From JACMLX01 sp040384325 (lineage in GTDB: Bacteria; Gemmatimonadota; Gemmatimonadetes; Gemmatimonadales; Gemmatimonadaceae): 64,000 nt of DNA. The stretch lies in NCBI GenBank assembly GCA_040384325.1, contig JAZKJL010000006.1:310001-374000 (forward strand). The letters run 5' to 3'. Positions 46,315 through 54,830 of the stretch are shown piece by piece (within the stretch, counting starts at the first letter, position 1; each line of letters starts with the position of its first letter). A model generated the notes under the pieces. The model worked only from the letters and a program-made list of their open reading frames with translations. It did no database searches and had not been told where the DNA came from. Made by a program: the position numbers and the translations under genes.

Positions 46315-47006
46315 GCGCGGTCCGGCCACCCGGCCTGCTGGCGGTGGCATGGCTGATCGCCCGAAAGGATCTGGCGATCGAATACCGCACCCGCAGCGCG
46401 TTCTTCTCGTCGCTGGTGTTCTCGCTGCTCGGCGTCAGCATTTTCTACATGGTGTGGGACCCGACCGCGGTGCGGCCGATCGACATGGCGCCGGGGGTGC
46501 TCTGGACGATCTTCGCGTTCGCCGGAATGCTCGGGCTGCACCGCGCGTTCGGCCTCGAGTTGCAGACGCGCGCGATGGATGGCCTGCTGCTGGCACCGGT
46601 CGCCCGCGAGGCGATCTTCCTCGGCAAGGCACTGGCCAACCTGGTGTACGTGTCGTCGGTGCTGGCGATCACCATTCCCGCAGTGGTGCTGTTCTACAAT
46701 CTCGAGTTCGGGAGCGGGCTGCTGATCCTGGGCGGCATCGGCGTCCTGGCGGCGATCGGGCTGGTGACGGTCGGCACGCTGTTCAGCTCCATGACGGTAC
46801 ACACCCGTTTCGCCGAGCTGCTGCTGCCGATGCTGGCGCTGCCGTTCTTCATCCCGGTGGTGGTGCCGGCCGCGCAGGCCTCGGCCAAGCTGCTGGTGGG
46901 TGCCGACCTGGCCAGCGTGATGCCATGGATCCAGCTGCTGGTGGCCTTCGACCTGATGTTCGGCGTCGCCTGCGTGCTGGCGTTCCCGTTCACGATCGAG
47001 GACTGA
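46311..47006 (+). CDS. ccmB: Haem exporter permease CcmB
   Basis: 231 residues, six TM segments. It begins VAWLIARKDLAIEYRTRSAFFSSLVF, the conserved CcmB N-terminus, and contains LGLHRAFGLELQTRAMDGLLLAP with the family Glu/Arg pair. It is the membrane partner of CcmA in the haem-chaperone release complex. Overlaps ccmA by 4 nt; a 107-nt gap to ccmC includes a T-rich stretch (AACTTTTTCCCC) that might mark an internal stop or start of transcription. Confidence 0.92.
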   Translation: MSAVRPPGLLAVAWLIARKDLAIEYRTRSAFFSSLVFSLLGVSIFYMVWDPTAVRPIDMAPGVLWTIFAFAGMLGLHRAFGLELQTRAMDGLLLAPVAREAIFLGKALANLVYVSSVLAITIPAVVLFYNLEFGSGLLILGGIGVLAAIGLVTVGTLFSSMTVHTRFAELLLPMLALPFFIPVVVPAAQASAKLLVGADLASVMPWIQLLVAFDLMFGVACVLAFPFTIED

Positions 47007-47113
47007 CCGCGCCCCGGCAGTGGGGTTTCAGGCCCGGAATGCAGTAACTTTTTCCCCTTGCGGACGGTTGAATCGGGACGCCCATTCCGCGGGATACCCT
47101 TCGATTGCCATTC

Positions 47114-47866
47114 ATGCCTGATACCATTGCGCGCCCGATGCCATCGGCCGGCGCCGGTCGCCCGTCGCGGGCGCCGGTGGCGGTCTTCGACTGGCTCATG
47201 GCGCTCGCCGTCGTCGCCGTCGCTGCGGTCATCGTCCGCGCGATCTGGTTCACCCCGCCCGAGGCCCTGCAGGGCGACGCGCAGAAGATCTTCTACGTGC
47301 ACGTGCCCTCGGCCATCGTGGGGCTGTACCTGGCCTGTCCACTGGTCGCGATTGGCGGTGCGCTCTACCTCTGGCTGCGCGACGACCGGCTGGACCGGCT
47401 GGCGGAAAGCTCGGCCGAGATCGCGCTCTGCTTCCTCACCATCGTTCTGGTCACCGGTCCGATCTGGGGCAAGCCGATCTGGGGCGCGTGGTGGAGCTGG
47501 GATGCGCGGCTGACCAGCACCCTCTTCCTCTGGTTCATCCTCGTCGGCTACACGGTGCTGCGCGATGCCATCGAGGATCGGCAGCAGCGCGCGCGCTACG
47601 CGGCCGTGCTGGGCATCCTGGCGGCACTGCTGGTGCCGTTCATCCACCTCAGTGTGGAGATGTTCCGCACCATGCACCCGCAGTCGATCGTGATCACGCC
47701 CGACGTGGTCGCGCCCGGCAAGTCGAAGCTGTCGCCCGAGATGAGCCAGACGCTGAAGCTGGCGATGCTGGCGTTCATCGCGCTGTTCGTGGCACTGCTG
47801 CGGAGTCGCCTCAAGTACGCGGCGCTGCGCGACCGGGTCGAAGCGCGCGAAATGGGAGAGGGATGA
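47114..47866 (+). CDS. ccmC: Cytochrome c maturation haem-handling protein CcmC
   Basis: 250 residues, six TM segments. It has the tryptophan-rich haem-binding motif WGAWWSWDARLTS and the flanking histidines KIFYVHVPSAIVG and LVPFIHLSVEMFR that ligate haem. It loads haem on CcmE. Start at ATG 47114; a TTG at 47105 is an alternative. The stop overlaps the ccmD start (ATGATG region). Distinguished from CcsA by size and by the neighbouring CcmA/B. Confidence 0.93.
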   Translation: MPDTIARPMPSAGAGRPSRAPVAVFDWLMALAVVAVAAVIVRAIWFTPPEALQGDAQKIFYVHVPSAIVGLYLACPLVAIGGALYLWLRDDRLDRLAESSAEIALCFLTIVLVTGPIWGKPIWGAWWSWDARLTSTLFLWFILVGYTVLRDAIEDRQQRARYAAVLGILAALLVPFIHLSVEMFRTMHPQSIVITPDVVAPGKSKLSPEMSQTLKLAMLAFIALFVALLRSRLKYAALRDRVEAREMGEG

Positions 47867-48006
47867 TGCCGGACAACACGGGATTCATGATCGCCGGGTA
47901 CGTGGCGACGGTGGTGGTGCTGGTGGGCTACGTGGTGTCGCTGGTGGTGCGTGCGCGCGCGATGGCGCGGCGTGGCGATGCGATCGACACCGTCACGCGC
48001 ACCTGA
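47863..48006 (+). CDS. ccmD: CcmD-like small membrane protein
   Basis: 47 residues, short enough to be missed by ORF callers. It begins MMPDNTGFMIAGYVATVVVL, has one TM helix and then a basic stretch (RARAMARRGD). This matches CcmD: a single-helix subunit, located between ccmC and the next gene, that stabilises the CcmABC-CcmE complex. Its ATG overlaps the ccmC stop by 4 nt. Confidence 0.75.
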   Translation: MMPDNTGFMIAGYVATVVVLVGYVVSLVVRARAMARRGDAIDTVTRT

Positions 48007-48037
48007 TGCGGTGCGCGCCACCACGACGAGCGTGCTG

Positions 48038-48859
48038 ATGTCGGACGGTGACGAGGCCGCATCGCAGCCGCTGGCCGGCGCCACGATCGTGGTGACGCGG
48101 GCGGCGTCGCGTGCCGACACGCTGGTGGAGCCGCTGGAAGCGCTGGGGGCGGAGGTGCTGAGCTATGCCGCGACGCAGATCGTGCCACGCGACGTGGCGG
48201 GCCTGCAGCGCGCCGCCAGCACGCTGGCGCGATACGACTGGGTGGTGTTCACCAGTGCCACCGCCGTCGCGATGACGTTCGACGCCAGCGAGGGCTGCGG
48301 CATCACCGCTGAGCAGTGGCGGCACGTGAAGGTGGCGACTGTCGGTTCCTCCACGGCCAACGCGGTGCGCGCGCGCGGCGTGGAGCCGACACTGGTGCCG
48401 GAGCGGTTCGTCGCCGAGGGACTGCTGGAGGCGTTCGAGGCACGAGGTGGCGTGGATGGCATGCGGATGCTCTATCCCTCCGCCGCCGGTGCCCGCCGCG
48501 AGCTGCGCGATGGTTTGCACGCGATGGGGGCGACGGTGGACCAGGTGGAGGCCTACGACACGGTGGCCACCGACGCCGACGTGGCCGACGTGCGCGCGGC
48601 CCTGCGAGAAGGGCGAGTGGATGCCGTGACGCTCACCGCCCGCAGCGCCGTCGAGGCGTGGGTGGTGGCGATGGGCGAGGCGCACCAGCTGGCCGACGTG
48701 GTGTCGATCGGCCCGGTGACGACACAGGCGGCGCACGCCGCCGGCATGCGGGTGGCGGCGGAAGCGATGCCGTCCACCATCGAAGGACTGGTGGCCGCCG
48801 TGGTGCGCGCCATCCGTGCACAGCGCGACCGACATCATCACCAGACCAACATTTCATGA
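48038..48859 (+). CDS. hemD: Uroporphyrinogen-III synthase
   Basis: Cyclises hydroxymethylbilane to uroporphyrinogen III. 273 residues in two domains: LAGATIVVTRAASRADTLVEPLEALGAEV begins domain 1, DWVVFTSATAVAMTF follows, and VDAVTLTARSAVEAWV is the second-domain counterpart of the FTS/TS motif. The family is divergent, but this pattern plus the hemC neighbour is convincing. Starts possible at GTG 48011 or ATG 48038. The stop overlaps hemC by 4 nt. Confidence 0.9.
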   Translation: MSDGDEAASQPLAGATIVVTRAASRADTLVEPLEALGAEVLSYAATQIVPRDVAGLQRAASTLARYDWVVFTSATAVAMTFDASEGCGITAEQWRHVKVATVGSSTANAVRARGVEPTLVPERFVAEGLLEAFEARGGVDGMRMLYPSAAGARRELRDGLHAMGATVDQVEAYDTVATDADVADVRAALREGRVDAVTLTARSAVEAWVVAMGEAHQLADVVSIGPVTTQAAHAAGMRVAAEAMPSTIEGLVAAVVRAIRAQRDRHHHQTNIS

Positions 48860-49818
48860 CAGCAGCAACGCGACCGCTGAAGATCGGCACCCGATCGTCG
48901 GCCCTGGCCCTCGCGCAGGCGCACACGGTGCAGGCGGAACTGCTCGCGATCGGTGTGTCGAGCGAGTTGGTGACCTACACCACCGTCGGCGATCGCCGGC
49001 TCGACGTGGCGCTCACCGCCATCGGCAGCAAGGGCCTCTTCACCGAGGAGCTGGAGCGCGACCTGCGCACCGGTGTCACCGATCTCTGTGTGCATTCGCT
49101 GAAGGACCTGCCCACCGACGAGCCGGATGGACTGACGGTGCTGGCGCAGTTGCCGCGCGAGGACTCACGCGATGCACTGGTGGTGCGCGACGACGTCCCC
49201 GGCTCGCTGCTGCACGAGCTGCCGCAGGGTGCGATCATCGGCACCTCCAGCCTGCGCCGGCGCGCGCAACTCAAGGCGCTGCGCCCCGATTGCACGGTGG
49301 TGGACCTGCGCGGCAACGTCGGCACGCGCCTCTCGAAGCTCGACAATGGCCTCTGTCACGCGGCGATCCTGGCGGCGGCGGGCCTCAACCGGCTCGGCCT
49401 CACCTCGCGCATCCGCAGCTTCCTCAGCGCGCCGGAATGGCTCTCGGCCGCCGGCCAGGGTGCGATCGCGATCCAGGTGCGAGTTGATGACGCCGAGGTG
49501 AGCGCGATCGTGCAGCGCCTCAACCACCAGCCGACGATGGACGCGACGAACTGTGAACGCGCCTTCCTCGCGGCACTGGATGGTGGCTGTCAGGTGCCGA
49601 TCGGTGCGCTGATGACCGAGAGCGACGGCGGTCGCCGCACGCTGCACGGCCTGGTGGCAGGGTTGGACGGCACGCCGATGCTGCGCGCCAGCACGGTGGT
49701 CGGCGACGACATCATCGCCAGCGCCGAAACGCTCGCCGGTGAGCTGCGCGCCGCGGGTGCGGCCACGATCCTCGCCGAAGCGCGTGCCGTCGGTGCGGCG
49801 GCGCGCGAGGCGAGCTGA
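48856..49818 (+). CDS. hemC: Hydroxymethylbilane synthase
   Basis: Porphobilinogen deaminase: joins four porphobilinogens into hydroxymethylbilane on a dipyrromethane cofactor. 320 residues. It begins LKIGTRSSALALAQA; cofactor and substrate arginines lie in GTSSLRRRAQL and DLRGNVGTRLSKL, and the cofactor-binding Cys is C245 in LDGGCQVPIGA. The catalytic Asp is in HSLKDLPT. Translationally coupled to hemD (ATGA); hemB follows after ~100 nt. hemA/hemL are not in the window. Confidence 0.97.
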   Translation: MTAATRPLKIGTRSSALALAQAHTVQAELLAIGVSSELVTYTTVGDRRLDVALTAIGSKGLFTEELERDLRTGVTDLCVHSLKDLPTDEPDGLTVLAQLPREDSRDALVVRDDVPGSLLHELPQGAIIGTSSLRRRAQLKALRPDCTVVDLRGNVGTRLSKLDNGLCHAAILAAAGLNRLGLTSRIRSFLSAPEWLSAAGQGAIAIQVRVDDAEVSAIVQRLNHQPTMDATNCERAFLAALDGGCQVPIGALMTESDGGRRTLHGLVAGLDGTPMLRASTVVGDDIIASAETLAGELRAAGAATILAEARAVGAAAREAS

Positions 49819-49919
49819 GTTCGGGTGTGTCGGCGGGTCGGTAGCGCGTGCACGTCGCGCAGGAGAGCGGTCGAAGCGGTTTGGGCTCGATGACGGACAC
49901 ACGGAATTCCTGAGGCGTT

Positions 49920-50957
49920 ATGGCGACGAGTTTTTCATCCACGTTCGATGGCACCGCGGCGCAGGGAACGGGCGGGGCGCAGTTTCCGCAGGTGCGGTTG
50001 CGTCGCCTGCGGAAGTCGCCGGCAATGCGCGCGCTGGTCCGTGAGACGCACCTGCACGCGTCGCAATTCATCCTGCCGCTGTTCGTGCGACCGGGAGTCC
50101 GCATCCGCACGCCCATCTCGTCGATGCCGGGTTGCGCGCAGACCTCGGTGGACGAATGTGTGCGCGATGCGCAGGCTGCCGCGGCCGCCGGTGTCGGCGG
50201 CGTGATCCTGTTCGGGATTCCCGACGCGAAGGATGCCGAGGGAAGTGGCGCGTGGGATGCGCACGGTCCGGTGGCGGAGGCCGTGCGGGCGATCAAGGCC
50301 GCAGTGCCCGGGCTGCTGGTGATCACCGACGTCTGCATGTGTGAATACACCGATCACGGGCACTGCGGGCTGCTGCACGAACAGGACGTGGACAACGACG
50401 CCACGCTGGAGCTGCTCGCGCGCGAGGCGGTGATGCACGCCGAGGCGGGCGCCGACATCATCGCGCCGAGCGACATGATGGATGGGCGCGTTGGCGCGAT
50501 CCGTTCGGCGCTGGACGCGGCCGGATTCGCGCAGGTGCCGATCATGTCGTATGCCGCCAAGTACTCGAGTGCGTTCTATGGCCCGTTTCGCGAGGCGGCG
50601 GAAAGCACGCCGGCGTTCGGCGATCGTCGCAGCTACCAGATGGATCCGGCCAACAGTGACGAGGCGCTGCGCGAAGTGGCGCAAGATGTGGCCGAGGGCG
50701 CGGACATCATCATGGTGAAGCCGGCTGGCGCATACCTGGACATCATCCGGCGCGTGAAGGACGGCACCGGCATGCCGGTGGCCGCGTACCAGGTGAGCGG
50801 TGAGTACGCGATGCTGCATGCGGCGGCGGAGCGGGGCTGGCTCGACCTCGAGCGCGCGATGCTCGAGAGCCTGGTGGCGATCCGGCGTGCCGGTGCCGAC
50901 ATCATCCTCACCTATTTCGCCGTCACGGCGGCGCGGGCGTTGTCCTCCGTCCGCTGA
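49920..50957 (+). CDS. hemB: Delta-aminolevulinic acid dehydratase
   Basis: Condenses two 5-aminolevulinates to porphobilinogen. 345 residues. The active-site Zn ligands are present as DVCMCEYTDHGHCG (three Cys), so this is the zinc-dependent form. Schiff-base lysines lie in SYAAKYSSAFYGPFR and IMVKPAGAYLD. It starts MATSFSSTFDG, with an N-terminal arm longer than some homologues. It completes a run in which HemB, HemC and HemD convert ALA to uroporphyrinogen III beside haem-export genes. Confidence 0.97.
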   Translation: MATSFSSTFDGTAAQGTGGAQFPQVRLRRLRKSPAMRALVRETHLHASQFILPLFVRPGVRIRTPISSMPGCAQTSVDECVRDAQAAAAAGVGGVILFGIPDAKDAEGSGAWDAHGPVAEAVRAIKAAVPGLLVITDVCMCEYTDHGHCGLLHEQDVDNDATLELLAREAVMHAEAGADIIAPSDMMDGRVGAIRSALDAAGFAQVPIMSYAAKYSSAFYGPFREAAESTPAFGDRRSYQMDPANSDEALREVAQDVAEGADIIMVKPAGAYLDIIRRVKDGTGMPVAAYQVSGEYAMLHAAAERGWLDLERAMLESLVAIRRAGADIILTYFAVTAARALSSVR

Positions 50958-51035
50958 TCCACCCGAACCGGCGTCGCTCCTGCTATTCTGCCGGGGCGGA
51001 GCAGCCGCCGATGGCCCACTCGATCTTTCCGGCAC

Positions 51036-51584
51036 ATGTTCAATCCCTGGCACGACCTTCCACCCGGCGACAAGCCGCCCGAGCACGTCACTGCCGTGAT
51101 CGAGATCCCGGCCAAGAGCCGGAACAAGTACGAACTCGACAAGCAGAGTGGCCTGCTGAAGCTGGACCGGGTGCTCTATTCCGCCGTGCATTATCCCGGC
51201 GATTACGGCTTCATTCCGCGCACGCTGCACGAGGACAACGATCCGCTCGACATCATCATCCGGATCAACGAGCCGACCTTCCCGGGCTGCCAGATCGACG
51301 CGCGACCGGTGGGCGTGCTGAAGATGCTGGACAAGGGTGAGCCGGACGACAAGGTGCTCGCCGTGCCGATGCACGACCCGATCCACGACGAAGTGCACGA
51401 CCTGGGCGACCTGCCGAGCCATTTCCTGCGCGAGGTCGAGCACTTCTTCAAGATCTACAAGGATCTCGAGGGGAAGCGGGTCGAGATCATCGGCTGGTTC
51501 GATGCCGAGGAGTCGCGGCGGATCATCAGCGAGAGCATCGACCGGTACAACGCGAAGTATGGGGCGGGGTCGGCCAGCGCCTGA
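51036..51584 (+). CDS. ppa: Inorganic pyrophosphatase (family I)
   Basis: Mg-dependent hydrolysis of pyrophosphate, pulling biosynthetic reactions forward; cytosolic. 182 residues. Signatures include EIPAKSRNKYELDKQSG, YPGDYGFIPRT, the metal-binding DNDPLD (E/D-x-DPxD) and a late HFFKIYKDLEGKRVEI. It has a normal length. An 8-bp terminator stem follows its stop. Confidence 0.96.
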   Translation: MFNPWHDLPPGDKPPEHVTAVIEIPAKSRNKYELDKQSGLLKLDRVLYSAVHYPGDYGFIPRTLHEDNDPLDIIIRINEPTFPGCQIDARPVGVLKMLDKGEPDDKVLAVPMHDPIHDEVHDLGDLPSHFLREVEHFFKIYKDLEGKRVEIIGWFDAEESRRIISESIDRYNAKYGAGSASA

Positions 51585-51607
51585 ACCGCCGATCGCAGGG
51601 TCTGAAC

Positions 51608-51650
51608 ACGGGGGCCGCGATCCTGGATCGATCAGGAGTGCTGCCCCCGT
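51608..51650 (+). terminator. Terminator hairpin after ppa
   Basis: ACGGGGGC (51608-51615) pairs with GCCCCCGT (51643-51650); an inner TCCTG/CAGGA stem extends it. CTTCGTT follows. Confidence 0.65.
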
Positions 51651-51696
51651 CTTCGTTGCCTCGCCGCGGTCGGGTCCGGCAGGAATGCAACTTGCC

Positions 51697-51737
51697 CCAG
51701 TGATCGGTACTCGCGCCGAGTATTCCCGGATCACTGG
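51697..51737 (+). promoter_or_regulatory. Nested hairpin reaching the ribosome binding site of the lipoprotein gene
   Basis: Outer arms CCAGTGATC (51697-51705) and GATCACTGG (51729-51737) enclose inner arms TACTCG and CGAGTA (51708-51713, 51717-51722). The 3' outer arm runs into the GGAG ribosome site at 51736-51739, ten bases before ATG 51747. In RNA this could hide the ribosome site; in DNA it could be an operator. Confidence 0.5.
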
Positions 51738-51746
51738 AGCCAGATC

Positions 51747-52226
51747 ATGCGCCTGCCACGCCCATTCGTTCTTTTCGCCCTCCTGCTCGCCACCGCCTGC
51801 GGCACCGATGAAAGCGTCGGCGTGGGTGGCGTGGCCCCTCCGATCGACGGCCGCCTGGTGGCCTCGCTCGAGACGCCGGTCATTGCCGCCGGCGACCAGG
51901 ACGTGGACTTCATCATGACCGTCCGCAGCTCGCTGCCCGAGGAGGCGTCGGGTGGCGTCTGTGCCCAGGTGGTGGAAGCGCGTCCCGCCAACTCGCTGTC
52001 GTGGAGTGACGTGACGTCAACCACGTCGGCCTGCATCGCGCTGGTGGTGGTGGTCGCACCGTCGTCCACCGCGCAGTTCACCGGTGTCGCCAGCCTGGCG
52101 CGTCTCCGTCAGGTGGGCGGCGGTGTGAGTGGCGCGCCGCTGCGGGTGCGGGTGCGGCATACGCTGGCCGGTGCACGCGGGGTGTACGCAGTGCAGTCGG
52201 CGGAGCTGGGGTGGTCGGTGCCGTGA
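51747..52226 (+). CDS. Lipoprotein of unknown function, paralogue 1
   Basis: 159 residues. Signal peptide with a lipobox at LATAC (Cys ~18). The mature part is a single beta-rich domain with two internal cysteines (GVCAQV ~73, SACIAL ~96) flanking W-S-DVT, ending RHTLAGARGVYAVQSAELGWSVP. The next gene encodes a paralogue with the same Cys-DARP-WNDVT-Cys pattern. Probably an Ig-like domain. The hairpin upstream may control its translation. Confidence 0.7.
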   Translation: MRLPRPFVLFALLLATACGTDESVGVGGVAPPIDGRLVASLETPVIAAGDQDVDFIMTVRSSLPEEASGGVCAQVVEARPANSLSWSDVTSTTSACIALVVVVAPSSTAQFTGVASLARLRQVGGGVSGAPLRVRVRHTLAGARGVYAVQSAELGWSVP

Positions 52227-52344
52227 GGTCGCGTCTGGCTTCGTGGCAACCAGCGAATATATTCCCACGCCGGCGAGCCGACCGCTCGGCTGGCCGCGAG
52301 TAGTCGCCTGATGCTGCGCCGCACCTCGTTGCCCGGAAGGTTCA

Positions 52345-52839
52345 ATGCACCTGCGCCTTTTCGTCCTGTGTTCGGCGCTGCTCGCCTCAGCCGGGTGTGG
52401 CGGGGAACCGACTGGTGTGACACTCACGCCGCCGGTCGCACTGGTCGGGCCGGCGGACATCGAGCCCCGTATCGAGGCGCGAATCGTCCCGGCGATCGCG
52501 ACGGTCGCGGATGGACAGGTGTTCCTCGATCTCTCGATCACGAACGGCCTGACGGAGAGCGTGTCCAGCGGTGCCTGCGCCGATCGGGTGGACGCGCGTC
52601 CGCTCGGTATTCTGCGATGGAATGACGTGACGCCGGCCACCGTTGGCTGTACGCGCCAGCTGGTCTCGTTTCTTCCTGGAGTACCGTCGACGATCAGCGT
52701 GGCTGCCGATCAGGCGAAACTGCGCGCCGTGGCGGCTGGTACGAGTCAGACGGTCATGTTGCGCGTGCGCCACGTCGTTTCGCGCAACGGTGCCGCCATC
52801 GGTGTGCAGAGCGCCGAATGGCCGCTCTCGGTGCCGTAG
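52345..52839 (+). CDS. Lipoprotein of unknown function, paralogue 2
   Basis: 164 residues, lipobox at SAGC (Cys ~18). It shares with its upstream neighbour the pattern GACADRVDARP, RWNDVT, then a second Cys (VGCTRQL), and the ending RHVVSRNG..IGVQSAEWPLSVP. The two genes are a tandem duplication, now diverged to roughly a third identity by eye. It has its own ribosome site (GGAAGG), and the 118-nt spacer contains a small AGCCGA/TCGGCT stem. It converges on the aquaporin gene with only 3 nt between stops. Function unknown. Confidence 0.7.
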   Translation: MHLRLFVLCSALLASAGCGGEPTGVTLTPPVALVGPADIEPRIEARIVPAIATVADGQVFLDLSITNGLTESVSSGACADRVDARPLGILRWNDVTPATVGCTRQLVSFLPGVPSTISVAADQAKLRAVAAGTSQTVMLRVRHVVSRNGAAIGVQSAEWPLSVP

Positions 52840-52842
52840 CGC

Positions 52843-53511
52843 CTACTCCGCGTCCAGCATCAGGTAGCGATACGCGACCGCGGCCACGATCGCACCCACG
52901 ATCGGCGCGGCCAGGTACAACGCCAGTCCTTCATACGCCCCCGTCGCCAGCATCGGCCCGATCGTGCGCGCCGGATTCATGCTGCCACCGGTCAGCGGCG
53001 CGATGGCGATGAACCCCGCCGTCGCCGCCATGCCCACCGCCAGGCCACCGACCTTCGGACCGCGCGTGTCGGTGACGGTGCCCATGAACGCCAGCATCAC
53101 GAACGCGGTGGCGATGGCCTCGAGTGCGAACGCCTGCGTCGTGGTCACGTCCAGCGAGACCAGCTGCCGCGTGCCGCGCGACGCTTCCCACAACGCCGAG
53201 GGAAAGATGCCCTTCAGCGTGAAGGCGGCCACGATGGCGCCGGCGAACTGTCCGGCGATGAAGGTGCCGGCCTGCTGCGGCGTGATGCGCCCGGTGACCA
53301 GCAACCCGAGTGACACCGCCGGGTTGAAGTTGGCACCGAAGCGGAGGAACGCGCTGGTCATCAGGAACAGTACCAGGCCGTGCGCCAGCGCCACGTCCAC
53401 CAGTCCTGCGCCCGCATCGGCATTGCGCGTCTGCATCAGCGCCGCCCCACTGATGAACGTGAGGGCGAAGGTGCCGAGGAACTCGGCGCTGAACTCACGG
53501 GCGATCTTCAT
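52843..53511 (-). CDS. Aquaporin/glycerol-facilitator family channel
   Basis: 222 residues with six TM segments and two half-helix motifs: ANFNPAVSLG (~64-73) and GSMNPARTIGP (~175-185), so both NPA boxes are intact. Water or small neutral solutes pass the inner membrane. The N-terminus KIAREFSAEFLGTFALTF matches the family's Glu-containing TM1. The second-box neighbour and the short loops suggest a water-type rather than glycerol-type pore, but the selectivity residues were not modelled. Confidence 0.92.
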   Translation of the reverse strand: MKIAREFSAEFLGTFALTFISGAALMQTRNADAGAGLVDVALAHGLVLFLMTSAFLRFGANFNPAVSLGLLVTGRITPQQAGTFIAGQFAGAIVAAFTLKGIFPSALWEASRGTRQLVSLDVTTTQAFALEAIATAFVMLAFMGTVTDTRGPKVGGLAVGMAATAGFIAIAPLTGGSMNPARTIGPMLATGAYEGLALYLAAPIVGAIVAAVAYRYLMLDAE

Positions 53512-53556
53512 GGCGGCTCGGATGGCAGGTGGGAGGGCAGCCGTGAAGATAGGGCG

Positions 53557-54801
53557 TCAGTCGGGTGCGCGGAACACGAGCGAGGCGTTGATGCCGCCGA
53601 ACCCGAACGAGTTGGACATGATCACCGATGACGCATGCGCCACGCCGCCCGCTGGCACGTGACGCACCTGGCAGGTGGCATCGACCTGCTGCAGGTTCAC
53701 CGTCGGCGGCAGCCAGCCATCCTGCATCGACAGCATGCAGATCACCGCCTCGATCGCACCGCTGGCACCCAGCGCATGCCCGTGGTTGCCCTTGGTGCCG
53801 CTGACCCACACGTCGTCCAGCGCGCCACCGAAGACGGTGCGCATCGCGTCAACCTCGGTGGGATCGTTGAGCGGCGTGGCGCTGGCATGCGCGTTCACGT
53901 AGTCCACGTCGGCGGCGCTGATGTCGGCGCGCGTCAGCGCCTGGCGCATCGCCCGTGCCGCCTGTGCACCACCGGGCAGCGGCGCCGTCATGTGGTGGGC
54001 ATCGTTCGTCGTGCCGAAGCCGATCACCTCACCGTAGATCTTCGCGCCGCGCGCGATGGCGCGCTCGCGTTCCTCGAGGATCAGCGCCGCACCACCTTCG
54101 CCCATCACGAAGCCATCGCGACCGGCGTCGAACGGACGGCTGGCGCCCTGCGGATCGTCGTTGCGCGTGGACATGGCCCGGATCAGCGCGAAGGCCCCGA
54201 AACAGAGCGGTGCCAGCGGTGCCTCGGCGCCGCCACCGATCATGATGTCGGCGTAGCCATCGCGCACCAGCCGGTACGCCTCGCCGATCGCGATCGCGCC
54301 CGACGCGCAGCTCATCGCGTTGGTGGAATTGGGTCCCTGCACGCCGGTCTCGATCGCGATGTTGCAGCTCGACGCGCCACCGAACACCGCCAGCGCCAGC
54401 GTCGCATCCACCGCCCGCAACCCGCCGACCAGGTATCGCCCCAGCTGTTCCTCGGCGTAGCCCACGCCGGCCAGGGCGGTGCCCATCATCACACCCACGT
54501 TCTCGCGGTTCTCCTTCGCCAGGTCGATGCCGGCGTCGGCCAGCGCCATGTTGGCGGCGATCACGCTCAGCTGGCCGAAACGATCGAGTCGCTTGACGCG
54601 CTTGGCGTCGAGGTGGTCCTCGGCGGTGAAGTCACCGATCTGCGCGGCGATGTGGGTGCGGAACGGGCTCGGGTCGAAGCGCGTGATGAGCCCCACCGCC
54701 GACGTGCCCGCGCGCAGCGAACTGCGCACGGCATCGAGGCCGATGCCGATCGGGGTGATGGCGCCAAGGCCAGTGACGACGACACGTCGGGTTGCGGACA
54801 T
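53557..54801 (-). CDS. Beta-ketoacyl-ACP synthase (FabF-like), last gene of a lipid-like operon
   Basis: 414 residues from ATG 54801 (MSATRRVVVTGLGAITPIG). The condensing triad is complete: Cys ~162 in SCASG, His in NAHASATPLND and His in GNHGHALGASG. The two His motifs differ in detail from housekeeping FabF (HGTSTP, MTGHLLG), which hints at a specialised enzyme. It extends acyl chains with malonyl-ACP. No acyl carrier protein or chain-length factor gene is alongside. It is the 3' end of a seven-gene minus-strand operon, so it probably builds an acyl part of a special product. Confidence 0.85.
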   Translation of the reverse strand: MSATRRVVVTGLGAITPIGIGLDAVRSSLRAGTSAVGLITRFDPSPFRTHIAAQIGDFTAEDHLDAKRVKRLDRFGQLSVIAANMALADAGIDLAKENRENVGVMMGTALAGVGYAEEQLGRYLVGGLRAVDATLALAVFGGASSCNIAIETGVQGPNSTNAMSCASGAIAIGEAYRLVRDGYADIMIGGGAEAPLAPLCFGAFALIRAMSTRNDDPQGASRPFDAGRDGFVMGEGGAALILEERERAIARGAKIYGEVIGFGTTNDAHHMTAPLPGGAQAARAMRQALTRADISAADVDYVNAHASATPLNDPTEVDAMRTVFGGALDDVWVSGTKGNHGHALGASGAIEAVICMLSMQDGWLPPTVNLQQVDATCQVRHVPAGGVAHASSVIMSNSFGFGGINASLVFRAPD

Positions 54802-54830
54802 CTGCGATGCTTGAGAGTGGATGCGGCGGT

